NCBI RefSeq assembly: GCF_008642355.1
Contig: NZ_CP029193.1
Location: forward strand, 3,558,001-3,622,000
DNA: 64,000 nt
From: Streptomyces venezuelae
GTDB taxonomy: Bacteria; Actinomycetota; Actinomycetes; Streptomycetales; Streptomycetaceae
Reading direction: 5' to 3'
Below, in pieces: positions 18,558-26,224 of the stretch (within the stretch, counting starts at the first letter, position 1; every line of letters begins with the position of its first letter). Under the pieces are notes generated by a model, which worked only from the letters and a program-made list of their open reading frames with translations, had not been told where the DNA came from and ran no database searches. Made by a program: the position numbers and the translations under genes.

Positions 18558-19198
18558 GACAGGTACGTACCGTCGACGGCCGCGTGGCCGGTCGGCGCGG
18601 TCAGGCGACGCGTCAAAAGCTGCTCGACTGCCTCAGCGAGATGCTCAGCTCCTCGCCCTACCGGGACGTCAAAGTCATCGACGTGGCCCGGAAGGCGGGG
18701 ACTTCACCCGCGACCTTCTACCAGTACTTCCCGGATGTCGAGGGCGCCGTTCTGGAGATCGCGGAGCAAATGGCCGCGGAGGGCGCCGAGTTGACCCAGC
18801 TCCTGGACGGGCGCTCATGGGTCGGCAAGGCCGGCTGGCAGACCTCCCAGGACCTGGTCGAGGGTTTCCTCGACTTCTGGCGCAAGAACGACGCGATCCT
18901 CCGCGTCGTCGACCTGGGCGCCGCCGAGGGCGACAAGCGCTTCTACAAAATCAGGATGAAGATCCTCAACTCGGTCAACAACTCCCTTGCGGACACCGTC
19001 AAGGAGCTCCAGGCCAAGGGCAAGGTCGACAAGGACATCAGCCCCACGGCGATGGCGGGCTCCCTGGTCGCGATGCTCGCGGCGGTCGCCTCCCACCAGC
19101 GTGGCTTCCAGACGTGGGGCGTGAAGCAGACCGAATTGAAGCCGAATCTGGCGATGTTGGTGCATCTGGGCGTAACGGGCAAGAAGCCGACGAAGTAG
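18551..19198 (+). CDS. TetR family transcriptional regulator
   Basis: This 215-residue protein has a clear TetR N-terminal DNA-binding domain: helix 1 GQATRQKLLDCLSEML (about 17-32), VIDVARKAGTSPATFYQYF (42-60) with the recognition helix at 51-60, and PDVEGAVLEIAEQ after it. The C-terminal ligand domain is not assignable to a ligand. It is the only TetR-type gene in the window, and a degenerate form of the CTGACG-N3-CGTCAG palindrome overlaps its start. I therefore nominate it as the regulon repressor, with an acyl-CoA intermediate as likely inducer (inference). It sits beside afsK and a VOC gene and ends at a strong terminator. Confidence 0.9.
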   Translation: MTGQVRTVDGRVAGRRGQATRQKLLDCLSEMLSSSPYRDVKVIDVARKAGTSPATFYQYFPDVEGAVLEIAEQMAAEGAELTQLLDGRSWVGKAGWQTSQDLVEGFLDFWRKNDAILRVVDLGAAEGDKRFYKIRMKILNSVNNSLADTVKELQAKGKVDKDISPTAMAGSLVAMLAAVASHQRGFQTWGVKQTELKPNLAMLVHLGVTGKKPTK

Positions 19199-19243
19199 CC
19201 CAAAGGGCTCCTTCCCGAGCCCCCTACCGGTCCTGTCAGCCCG

Positions 19244-19271
19244 ACGGCGGATCACCTCGGTGATCCGCCGT
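19244..19271. terminator. Strong bidirectional hairpin terminator
   Basis: ACGGCGGATCA (19244-19254) and TGATCCGCCGT (19261-19271) form a perfect 11-bp stem with a 6-nt loop between the convergent TetR and deazaflavin oxidoreductase genes. Confidence 0.8.
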
Positions 19272-19289
19272 TGTGGTCGGGACCCGCGT

Positions 19290-19772
19290 TCACCCCCTGC
19301 GTTCCAGCCGGAACAGCCGGATCTCCCGCTCCACCCGCGCCTGGTACGCGGCGTACGGCGGCCAGAATCCCAGCGCCGCCTCCCACACCGCCGCCCGCTC
19401 CTCCCCCGTGAGCAGCCGCGCCCGCACGGGCACGTCGGCGCCCCGCCAGTTCACCTCGGCATCGGGGTTGGCCAGCAGATTGGCGGTCCACGCGGGATGC
19501 CCCGGGCGTCCGAAGTTGGACCCGACCAGCACCCAGCTCTTCCCGCCCTCCTCCGGCATGCAGGCGAGCGGCGTACGTCTCGGCAACCCGCTCTTCGCGC
19601 CGCGCGCGGTCAGGATGACGCCGGGCAGCATCCGCGCGCTGGGCAGCACCTTGCCGCGGGTCAGCCGGTGCACGGCCCGGTCCATGGCGGGAATGAAGTG
19701 CGGCGCGACTCTGGCGAAGACGCGGGTGGCCGACACCTTCTGCACGAGCCGAAGCCCGGCCCCCGCCATCAC
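19290..19772 (-). CDS. F420-type nitroreductase family oxidoreductase (DUF385/Ddn-like)
   Basis: This 160-residue protein has the deazaflavin-dependent nitroreductase fold signature: VILTARGAKSGLPRRTPLAC followed by WVLVGSNFGRPGHPAWTANL and NPDAEV. Related proteins (Ddn, FQR, FDOR-A) reduce quinones, enones or coumarins with F420H2. The GTG start (19772) overlaps the TGA of the upstream acyl-CoA dehydrogenase as GTGA, indicating translational coupling; an ATG two codons later (19769) is possible. The pair is downstream of the operator at 21046. Confidence 0.85.
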   Translation of the reverse strand: MMAGAGLRLVQKVSATRVFARVAPHFIPAMDRAVHRLTRGKVLPSARMLPGVILTARGAKSGLPRRTPLACMPEEGGKSWVLVGSNFGRPGHPAWTANLLANPDAEVNWRGADVPVRARLLTGEERAAVWEAALGFWPPYAAYQARVEREIRLFRLERRG

Positions 19773-20998
19773 ACGACCTCCTCGGCTTCGGCTTCGGCTC
19801 GGGTGGGCTCGAAGAGACCGGCCCGCTCCGCCGCCCGTGCCCGCAGCCGGTGCACGGGACCGAAGAGCAGCTCGTCACCGGACGCCCGCTTGAAGTACAG
19901 GTGCGCCTCGTGCTCCCAGGTGAAGCCGATGCCGCCGTGAAGCTGTACCGCTTCCGACGCGGCGGTCCGCAGCGCGTCGAGCGCCTGCGCCAGCGCGAGC
20001 CCGCCGGCCCGCTCGGCGCCCTGCCCACCGAACCCGGCGGCCTCCGCGCCCGCGGCCCACGCCGCGTAGTAGGCGGCGGACCGCGCCGCCTGCACCTGTA
20101 CGTACACGTCGGCGAGACGGTGCTTGACCGCCTGGAAGGACCCGATCGCGCGCCCGAACTGCTCCCGCTGCCGCACGTACTCGACGGTGCGCTCCAGAGC
20201 GCGTTCGGCCGCCCCGACGGCCTCGGCGGCGACGACGGTGGCCGCGACGTCCCCCACGGCGGCGAGCGCGGCGGGCACATCGGCGTCGCCGCCGCCCAAC
20301 AACTCGGCCTCCACATCGCGCAGTTCGACGCGAGCCTGCGTACGGGTCTCGTCGAGGGAGGTCTGCCGCGCCCGCACCATGCCGGGCGCCCCCTCCCGTA
20401 CGAGGAAGAGGAGCGTACGGGACCGGGCGAAGCCGCCCGCGTGCGCGGCGACCACGAGCAGTCCCGCGCTGTGCCCGTCGACGACCTGCTCGGCCTGTCC
20501 GTACAGCCGCCACGCCCCGTCGGCGGGCCGCGCCTGCATACCGCCCGCCCGGCCGCCGCCCGCCCAGTCGCCGCGGTTGTCCCCGGTGAGCCCGAGGGCC
20601 GTGGCGAGCGCGGTGCCGGGCACGGCGAGGGCGGCGGTCAGCTCACCCGCGGCGATGCGGGGCAGGTGGGCGGCGCGCTGCTCGGCGGTGCCGAGGGCGA
20701 GGATCAGCGGGGCGGCGAGGACGGCGGTGGCGAGGAGCGGGGTCGGCGCCAGGGCGCGTCCCAGCTCCTCGACGCCGAGGGCGAGCTCCGCGGCCGTGCA
20801 GCCCACGCCGCCGCAGGCCTCGGGCAGAGCGAGGCCGGGCAGGCCGAGCTGTTCGGCGAGGGCGGCCCACAGGGCGGTGTCGTGGCCCTCCGGCGTCCGT
20901 ACGGCGGCCCTGACCTCGTCGGGACCGCACCGCTTGGAGATCACTTCGCGCAGGGTGCGGCGGATCTCGCCCTGCTCAGCGCTGAAGGCGGCGTCCAT
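19769..20998 (-). CDS. Acyl-CoA dehydrogenase
   Basis: This 409-residue flavoprotein dehydrogenase has an N-terminal helical domain, the central ALAVPGTALATALG region, REQFGRAIGSFQAVKHRLADVY, and the C-terminal QLHGGIGFTWEHEAHLYFKRA motif. The GGIGFTWE form is common in actinobacterial FadE proteins that assemble as heteromeric enzymes on steroid or branched acyl-CoAs. Low-complexity Ala/Gly stretches occur at about 150-165. The operator CTGACG-GTC-CGTCAT lies 47 nt upstream of ATG 20998. It is coupled to the F420-type reductase and divergent from a lipid-transfer protein gene. Confidence 0.88.
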   Translation of the reverse strand: MDAAFSAEQGEIRRTLREVISKRCGPDEVRAAVRTPEGHDTALWAALAEQLGLPGLALPEACGGVGCTAAELALGVEELGRALAPTPLLATAVLAAPLILALGTAEQRAAHLPRIAAGELTAALAVPGTALATALGLTGDNRGDWAGGGRAGGMQARPADGAWRLYGQAEQVVDGHSAGLLVVAAHAGGFARSRTLLFLVREGAPGMVRARQTSLDETRTQARVELRDVEAELLGGGDADVPAALAAVGDVAATVVAAEAVGAAERALERTVEYVRQREQFGRAIGSFQAVKHRLADVYVQVQAARSAAYYAAWAAGAEAAGFGGQGAERAGGLALAQALDALRTAASEAVQLHGGIGFTWEHEAHLYFKRASGDELLFGPVHRLRARAAERAGLFEPTRAEAEAEEVV

Positions 20999-21045
20999 CG
21001 GCAGGCTCCTCCCCGGGGCCCAGGCGCAGCGGCCCGGCTCCAGAT

Positions 21046-21060
21046 CTGACGGTCCGTCAT
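21046..21060. promoter_or_regulatory. Palindromic operator CTGACG-GTC-CGTCAT
   Basis: An 11/12 match, 47 nt upstream of the acyl-CoA dehydrogenase start, in the divergent region it shares with the lipid-transfer protein gene. Confidence 0.7.
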
Positions 21061-21129
21061 GTTAGGGCGGTGGCGACGATATGCACAGAGTGTGGACCGC
21101 GCCCGCACCCCTCCTCCGGCGACGGGCAT

Positions 21130-21144
21130 CTGATGTACCGTCAG
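21130..21144. promoter_or_regulatory. Palindromic operator CTGATG-TAC-CGTCAG
   Basis: An 11/12 match ending only 5 nt before the ATG of the lipid-transfer gene at 21150, leaving no room for a normal ribosome binding site. Confidence 0.7.
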
Positions 21145-21149
21145 TTTCC

Positions 21150-22331
21150 ATGTCTTCTGCCACCCGTTCCGGCTCCGCCCGCAAGGTCGCCGTCGCCGGT
21201 GTCGCCCTCTCGGACTGTGGCCGCGTCGACGACGCGACGCCCTACGCCCTGCACGCCCAGGCGGCCCGCCGCGCCCTCGCCGACTCCGGCCTGTCCCGCG
21301 ACGTCATCGACGGCATCGCGTCGGCGGGCCTCGGCACGCTGGCCCCGGTGGAGGTCGCCGAGTACCTGGGTCTCCGCCCCCGCTGGGTGGACTCGACCTC
21401 GGTCGGCGGCGCCACCTGGGAGGTCATGGCCGCGCACGCGACGGACGCGATAGCGGCGGGCCACGCCAACGCCGTCCTCCTCGTCTACGGCTCGACGGCC
21501 CGCGCCGACATCAAGGCGAAGCGGCGTACGTCGAACCTCTCCTTCGGCGCGCGCGGCCCGCTCCAGTTCGAGGTCCCGTACGGGCACTCCCTGATCGCCA
21601 AGTACGCGATGGCCGCGCGCCGCCACATGCACGAGTACGGCACGACACTGGAACAGCTCGCCTCCGTCGCCGTCCAGGCGCGGGCGAACGCGGCGACCAA
21701 CCCCGACGCGATGTTCCGCGCCCCGATCACGGTCGACGAGGTCCTGGAAGGACCGATGATCGCCGACCCCTTCACCAAGCTGCACTGCTGCATTCGGTCC
21801 GACGGCGGCGCGGCGGTGCTGCTCGTGGCCGAGGAGTACGTGGCGGACTGCGCGTCCGAGCCCGTGTGGGTACTCGGCGCGGGCGAGCACGTCTCGCACA
21901 CGACGATGTCCGAGTGGGACGACTTCACGGTGTCCCCGGCGGCGGTCAGCGGTCGCCTCGCGTTCGAGCGGGCGGGGGTCACGCCGGACGAGATCGACGT
22001 GGCCGAGATCTATGACGCCTTCACGTACATGACCTTGGTGACCCTGGAGGACCTCGGCTTCTGCGAGAAGGGCGAGGGGGGTCCCTTCGTGGAGAAGGGC
22101 CGCCTGCTCCGGGACGGTGGCCTGCCGACGAACACGGACGGCGGCGGCCTCTCCGCGCAGCACCCCGGCATGCGTGGCCTGTTCCTGCTGGTCGAGGCGG
22201 TACGTCAGCTCAGGGGGCAGGCGGGCGACGGCCAGGTCCGCCGCCCTGACGGCACCCTGCCTGAGCTGGCGGTGGCGTCAGGGACGGGCGGATGGTTCTG
22301 CTCGTCAGGGACGGTCGTACTGGGGCGCTGA
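21150..22331 (+). CDS. Thiolase-fold lipid-transfer protein (second copy)
   Basis: This 393-residue paralogue of the protein at 12485 starts MSSATRSGSARKVAVAGVALSDCG. It shares RRHMHEYGTTLEQL, EIYDAFTYMTLVTLEDLGFCEKGEGG and LPTNTDGGGLSAQHPGMRG. It has GGATWEVMAAHA where the other copy has GGGGSCATVGHL, so the catalytic Cys of that position is absent. The probable DUF35 partner is at 25520-25969, several kilobases away. The operator ends 5 nt before the ATG and no Shine-Dalgarno is visible, which suggests a leaderless mRNA. Its 3' end overlaps the convergent DUF397 gene by 27 bp. Confidence 0.86.
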   Translation: MSSATRSGSARKVAVAGVALSDCGRVDDATPYALHAQAARRALADSGLSRDVIDGIASAGLGTLAPVEVAEYLGLRPRWVDSTSVGGATWEVMAAHATDAIAAGHANAVLLVYGSTARADIKAKRRTSNLSFGARGPLQFEVPYGHSLIAKYAMAARRHMHEYGTTLEQLASVAVQARANAATNPDAMFRAPITVDEVLEGPMIADPFTKLHCCIRSDGGAAVLLVAEEYVADCASEPVWVLGAGEHVSHTTMSEWDDFTVSPAAVSGRLAFERAGVTPDEIDVAEIYDAFTYMTLVTLEDLGFCEKGEGGPFVEKGRLLRDGGLPTNTDGGGLSAQHPGMRGLFLLVEAVRQLRGQAGDGQVRRPDGTLPELAVASGTGGWFCSSGTVVLGR

Positions 22332-22562
22332 CCGGAGGAACGCGGTCCACGCGGTGGGCGAGACCGTGAAGGCGGGGCCGCCGTCGTGGGCGGTCTTGGA
22401 GTCGCGGATGTGGATGGCGTGGGGGCAGGTGGCTACCTCTACGCACTCGTCACCCACATTGCTGCTGTAGCTCGACTTGCGCCAGGTGTAGGCGACTTCG
22501 ACGCAATTGGTGCCTTCATTGCCGCTGTAGCTGCTCTTGAACCACGCCAGCTCGGCATTCAT
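22305..22562 (-). CDS. DUF397 domain protein (tandem modules)
   Basis: This 85-residue protein contains two DUF397 modules: WFKSSYSGNEGTNCVEVA (7-24) and WRKSSYSSNVGDECVEVA (27-44), followed by IHIRDSKTAHDGGPAFTVSPTAW. DUF397 proteins are encoded next to XRE/DUF5753 regulators in Streptomyces (BldB/WhiJ-like systems). The ATG at 22562 overlaps the stop of the upstream regulator (ATGA), so the pair is coupled. The C-terminal 27 bp overlap the convergent lipid-transfer gene. Confidence 0.9.
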   Translation of the reverse strand: MNAELAWFKSSYSGNEGTNCVEVAYTWRKSSYSSNVGDECVEVATCPHAIHIRDSKTAHDGGPAFTVSPTAWTAFLRSAPQYDRP

Positions 22563-23398
22563 AGCTGTCCCGCCATTCTCTCGATCAGTTCCGCAGACGC
22601 TCGTGGTGTAAGTGCCTGCGCCCGCAAGGCGCCGAAGCGGTCGATGAGTTGATTGACCTCTAGTGGATTCGAGATCAACCTACCGCTGATCTGGCCGTCG
22701 TCGTAAGCGAAGTTACGGCCTTCGGCAGTGCTCAGCAGATAGGTCGTCCCTTGCAGCCCCGCATGCTCGCGCGTCTCCGTCGGCATGACCTGCACCCTCA
22801 GGTGGCGCATTGCACGCACACACTCCAGCACATGCAGCAACTGCTTCCGCCACACCTCCCGTCCGCCGATGGGCCGCCCGAGCACCGACTCCTCGATGAC
22901 ATATCCGACCATCGGTGGCGGCGTGCGGGTCAGCAGCGTCTGCCGTTCCAGACGTCCCATCACGTCCTTCTCGATGCGCTCCTCAGTCAGCTGAGGCACC
23001 CGCTCCGCGTACAACGCGCGGATGTAGTCCTCCGTCTGCAACAGGCCCGGAAAGACCATGGTCTCGTACGCGCTGATACTCGCCGCCGACTTCTCCAGCC
23101 GCACCCACCCCACAAACGTAGGCGGATACTTCTCCTCCTCCATCAGCGGGATGCAGGACTTCAGCGCGCCCCGCGCATCCAGCACCGAGTCCGCGTCGTC
23201 CAAGTAGGTGGACGTCGGGATGCGCTCGGCCCGCTCGTACGCGCCCGCCAGGGACTCCGACACCAGCAGTCGCGCGGCGACGTCCTTACGGGACATCCCG
23301 GACCGCTCGCGGAAGTTCCTGAGCAGGCCTCCCACCAGCCTCCGCGCCGGGGAGGGGACAGCCGTGTCCGCCCGCTCGGTCGTCGTCTTCTCACCCAT
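22559..23398 (-). CDS. XRE family regulator with DUF5753 domain
   Basis: This 279-residue protein has an N-terminal helix-turn-helix (LVGGLLRNFRERSGMSRKDVAARLLVSESLAGAYERAERIP, about 21-60). A DUF5753 domain begins near FVGWVRLEKSAASISAYETMVFPGLLQTEDY. It forms a coupled pair with the DUF397 protein. Such pairs are abundant in Streptomyces and act in development and antibiotic control, with targets mostly unknown. I start it at ATG 23398; an upstream in-frame start is possible because the ribosome binding site is weak. Confidence 0.87.
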   Translation of the reverse strand: MGEKTTTERADTAVPSPARRLVGGLLRNFRERSGMSRKDVAARLLVSESLAGAYERAERIPTSTYLDDADSVLDARGALKSCIPLMEEEKYPPTFVGWVRLEKSAASISAYETMVFPGLLQTEDYIRALYAERVPQLTEERIEKDVMGRLERQTLLTRTPPPMVGYVIEESVLGRPIGGREVWRKQLLHVLECVRAMRHLRVQVMPTETREHAGLQGTTYLLSTAEGRNFAYDDGQISGRLISNPLEVNQLIDRFGALRAQALTPRASAELIERMAGQL

Positions 23399-23487
23399 CA
23401 CCACAACGCCACCGCCCTCTCCACTCCTTACCGATGTGTCCCCTGCGCCTCTGGTCACGCTACGCAGTCGCCCCGAATCTCGTAGTC

Positions 23488-23895
23488 ATGACGAGCGAAC
23501 ACACCCCTGATTGGGTACCCGCCTTCGGCCTCCAACTTCGTCTCACCGGCGTGCACTTCGATGCCATCCGGGTCAGAGGCGTACGCGGGGAAGCCGTCCT
23601 GCACCACCTCGCCACGCTCACGGAGGGCGACCCCGGCCCCGTCATCCGCGAACTGTCCGGAGGCCGCTGGAACTACTTCCTCCTCGCGCCGGGGACGAGC
23701 AAGGACTTCGACTGGCCACCGGGGGCCACCTGTTTCGGGCCCGCCGCACGCGACCAGTACGTCGGCGTCCCGGCGCCGTACGGCAACACCTTTCCCCTGA
23801 GCTGGCGGTGCGGGCCGCCACGGCAGGGGGTGTTCGTGGACGGCGAGCTGCTGCACGGCGTACTGATGGCGCAGCTCGTCGGAGAACCGGAGTGA
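23488..23895 (+). CDS. Small conserved hypothetical (primase/polymerase-like fragment family)
   Basis: This 135-residue protein begins MTSEHTPDWVPAFGLQLRL and contains VRGEAVLHHLATLTEGDPGPVIRELSGGRWNYFLLAPGTSKDFDWPPG. It resembles short Streptomyces proteins that lie near XRE/DUF397 pairs and share sequence with the N-terminal region of bifunctional DNA primase/polymerase-like proteins. No catalytic motif is evident. It is divergent from the XRE gene, so the trio may form a functional unit (inference). Its stop lies 52 bp before the PNPOx-like gene. Confidence 0.65.
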   Translation: MTSEHTPDWVPAFGLQLRLTGVHFDAIRVRGVRGEAVLHHLATLTEGDPGPVIRELSGGRWNYFLLAPGTSKDFDWPPGATCFGPAARDQYVGVPAPYGNTFPLSWRCGPPRQGVFVDGELLHGVLMAQLVGEPE

Positions 23896-23947
23896 ACGAG
23901 ATACCGGAGCGAGCGGAACAGTCGGCGGACCGCGCCACAATCGACCC

Positions 23948-24640
23948 ATGACTTCACCCGCGCCTCAGCAGGAGACCTTCCGTTCGCTGCTCCGCTCGCA
24001 GAAGGTCTGGGACACCGAACTCCCGGCCTTCGACGCGGCACACGACCCGTCACTCGCCCCTGCCGAGCCGCTCCCCCTCTTCCACACGTGGTTCGCCGAG
24101 GCGGTGGACGCCGGGCAGCCCGAGCCGCACACCATGCAGCTGGCGACGGTCGCGGAGGCCGGCGGCCCCGACGTACGGACCGTGATGCTGCACGACGCGG
24201 ACGAGCACGGCTGGCACTTCGCCACGCACGCGAGCAGCGCGAAGGGCCGCCAGCTCGCGGCCCGCCCGGAGGCCGCCCTGCACTTCTACTGGGCGACGCA
24301 GGGACGGCAGGTCCGGGTCAGGGGCCGCGTCACGACGGCGCCGCACGCCGAGAGCCTCGCCGACCTGCACGCCCGGTCCACCGGCGCGCTGGCGGCGGCC
24401 CTCGTGGGCCGCCAGAGCGAGGTCCTCGCCTCGTACGAGGAGCTGAAGGCGTCGTCCGCCACCGCGTGGGAGCGCGCGCGGGCGGAGCCGGACGCGGACG
24501 CGCCGACGTGGACGCTGTACGTCCTGGACCCCGTGGAGGCGGAGTTCTTCCAGGGCGACGCGCGCCGCCGCCACCTCCGGCTGCGGTACCGGAGGGACGA
24601 GGAGGGCGACGGCTGGATCAAGGAGTTGCTGTGGCCGTGA
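23948..24640 (+). CDS. Pyridoxamine 5'-phosphate oxidase family FMN protein
   Basis: This 230-residue split-barrel FMN protein has TMQLATVAEAGGPDVRTVMLHDADEHGWHFATHASSAKGRQL, LHFYWATQGRQVRVRGRV, and a C-terminal RRRHLRLRYRRDEEGDGW that corresponds to the PLP-binding tail of PdxH. It could oxidise PNP/PMP to PLP, but the family also includes phenazine-type (PhzG-like) and F420 oxidases. I therefore do not assign pdxH. Its last 23 bp overlap the convergent acetyltransferase gene. Confidence 0.8.
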   Translation: MTSPAPQQETFRSLLRSQKVWDTELPAFDAAHDPSLAPAEPLPLFHTWFAEAVDAGQPEPHTMQLATVAEAGGPDVRTVMLHDADEHGWHFATHASSAKGRQLAARPEAALHFYWATQGRQVRVRGRVTTAPHAESLADLHARSTGALAAALVGRQSEVLASYEELKASSATAWERARAEPDADAPTWTLYVLDPVEAEFFQGDARRRHLRLRYRRDEEGDGWIKELLWP

Positions 24641-25529
24641 AGTCCCACTGGGCGAAGTCCGCGACCGGCCGGTACCCGAGACGCTGGTAGAGGCGGTTGC
24701 TCGTCGGGTTGGCGAGGTCCGTGAAGAGCAGGACCTGCGCCGCGCCCGCGTCGAGCGCGGCGCGGGTGACCGCCGCGGCGGCGGCGCCTCCGTATCCGCG
24801 TCCCCGCAGGTCGGCGGGGGTGTAGACGGGGGCGACGCGGACCTGGCCCGCGATGCGGGGAGTGGCGCCGGCCATGGCGACCGGCGTGCCGTCGGGGGTT
24901 TCCCAGAGGGTGGCGCCCCCGTAGGCGACACGGGAGTCGGCCCACGCGTGCGGCACCATCGCGGGGTGTTCGCCGACGGCCCGGCCGTACTCCTCGTACC
25001 AGCGCGCCAGCAGGTCCCGGTCCGCCGCCGTGGCCACACGGGCGCGGCCGGGCGGGGCGGGCTCGGGCGGCGTGAAGGTGCCGAGCCGGTACAGGCGCTG
25101 GCGCATGCCGAGGGCGACGGAGGCCCCGGTGTGCTTCTCCCAGGCGCGGGCGAACGCCTCCGCCGCCGCCCTCTCGGAGGTGACGCCGGGCAGATCCGGG
25201 TCGGCGTCGGCGAACTGCCGGGCCAGGGCTTCGGCGGCCTCGGGGGCGACGGGGCCGAGGGCGACGCGGTGCGGGGGCGTCCGGAGGAAGGCGCCGCGGA
25301 CGGTGCCGTCGGAATCCGTGTACGTACCGAAGAGGGGCACCCCGTCGCCGTACGCCTGGAGCCCGCGTTCCCGCAGCGTCTCCGTGACGCTGAGCAGCAC
25401 GGTGTGCGGGGCGGGCGCGGAGTGCAGGAACCCCTCGGCGCGGGCGCGGAACCCGTCGAGGTCGGTGGTCGTCCGCCAGCCGGCGGCGGGTCCGGTCGTC
25501 TCGGTGCTGCCTGTGCTCTCTATGCGCAT
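24618..25529 (-). CDS. GNAT family N-acetyltransferase
   Basis: This 303-residue protein has a variable N-terminal half and a C-terminal GNAT domain: VAPVYTPADLRGRGYGGAAAAAV (acetyl-CoA motif RGRGYG) and LANPTSNRLYQRLGYRPV. The substrate is unknown. ATG 25529 lies inside the 3' end of the DUF35 gene (10-nt overlap), so it is probably co-transcribed and coupled. That would place it under the operator at 26074. Confidence 0.82.
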   Translation of the reverse strand: MRIESTGSTETTGPAAGWRTTTDLDGFRARAEGFLHSAPAPHTVLLSVTETLRERGLQAYGDGVPLFGTYTDSDGTVRGAFLRTPPHRVALGPVAPEAAEALARQFADADPDLPGVTSERAAAEAFARAWEKHTGASVALGMRQRLYRLGTFTPPEPAPPGRARVATAADRDLLARWYEEYGRAVGEHPAMVPHAWADSRVAYGGATLWETPDGTPVAMAGATPRIAGQVRVAPVYTPADLRGRGYGGAAAAAVTRAALDAGAAQVLLFTDLANPTSNRLYQRLGYRPVADFAQWDFTATATP

Positions 25530-25969
25530 GCGCCAGTATCCACGGCATCCACAGGCCGGAACAGGGCGACCGCCACCCCCTCCGACGCTTCCCGGAACGT
25601 CACGCGCAGCGGCATCCCGATCCGCAGCGCCCCTTCCTCGCAGTCGACCACCTCCGTCATCATCCGTGGGCCCTCTGCGAGGTCGACGACCGCGGCGACG
25701 TACGGGACGCGGCTGCCGAACGGCGGGAGGTCGTTGCGGTGCACGACCGACCACGTGTAGAGCGTGGCGTCGCCGCTCGCCTCCTCCCAGGAGACGTCCT
25801 CGCTCCAGCAGCGCGGACAGAACTCGCGCGGATAGTGGTGGGCCGACCCGCACGCCCCGCACCGGCGAATCAGCAACCGCGCCTGGGCTGCGGCGTCCCA
25901 GTAGGGCCGCGTGAAGGCGTCGACCTCGGGAAGATCGAAGCGCGGCGTACTCAGCTTCTCCGTGCCCAT
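25520..25969 (-). CDS. DUF35 OB-fold/zinc-ribbon protein (second copy)
   Basis: This 149-residue protein has the zinc ribbon CGACGSAHHYPREFCPRC (about 37-54) and an OB-fold ending SEGVAVALFRPVD. It is the second DUF35 protein and the likely partner of the lipid-transfer protein at 21150, which lacks an adjacent DUF35 gene. The start is ATG 25969 (MGTEKLSTPRFDLP). A perfect operator lies 104 nt upstream. Confidence 0.87.
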   Translation of the reverse strand: MGTEKLSTPRFDLPEVDAFTRPYWDAAAQARLLIRRCGACGSAHHYPREFCPRCWSEDVSWEEASGDATLYTWSVVHRNDLPPFGSRVPYVAAVVDLAEGPRMMTEVVDCEEGALRIGMPLRVTFREASEGVAVALFRPVDAVDTGACA

Positions 25970-26073
25970 AAGAAGAGTCCGATCGCGGAAGGGGGGAAGA
26001 GGGCGGGGAAAGAGAATCGGCCAAAGGCGTGCCCGGCGCCAGGGGGCGCCAGGGGTGACACCCGGGACACGAA

Positions 26074-26088
26074 CTGACGGGACGTCAG
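26074..26088. promoter_or_regulatory. Palindromic operator CTGACG-GGA-CGTCAG (extended)
   Basis: A perfect copy inside a longer dyad AACTGACGGGACGTCAGTT, in the 255-bp divergent region between the DUF35 gene and the FAD monooxygenase. Confidence 0.75.
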
Positions 26089-26198
26089 TTCAACGTACCG
26101 GGCACCAAGTCCGCAAGAGCCGCACACCACCCCGCGCACACATCCCGCACCTCCGTGATCAATTCGCAATCGCTTTCGGACTTGACCGTCACCCATCA

Positions 26199-26216
26199 AG
26201 TAATCACGCGGTTACT
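26199..26216. promoter_or_regulatory. Inverted repeat AGTAATC-N4-GGTTACT upstream of FAD monooxygenase
   Basis: A 7-4-7 dyad with one mismatch, in a locally AT-rich stretch 8 nt before the ATG at 26225. GTAATCAC/GGTTAC is unlike the regulon palindrome and resembles the operator of some MarR or TetR regulators. The regulator is unknown. Confidence 0.45.
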
Positions 26217-26224
26217 CTCCAGTC

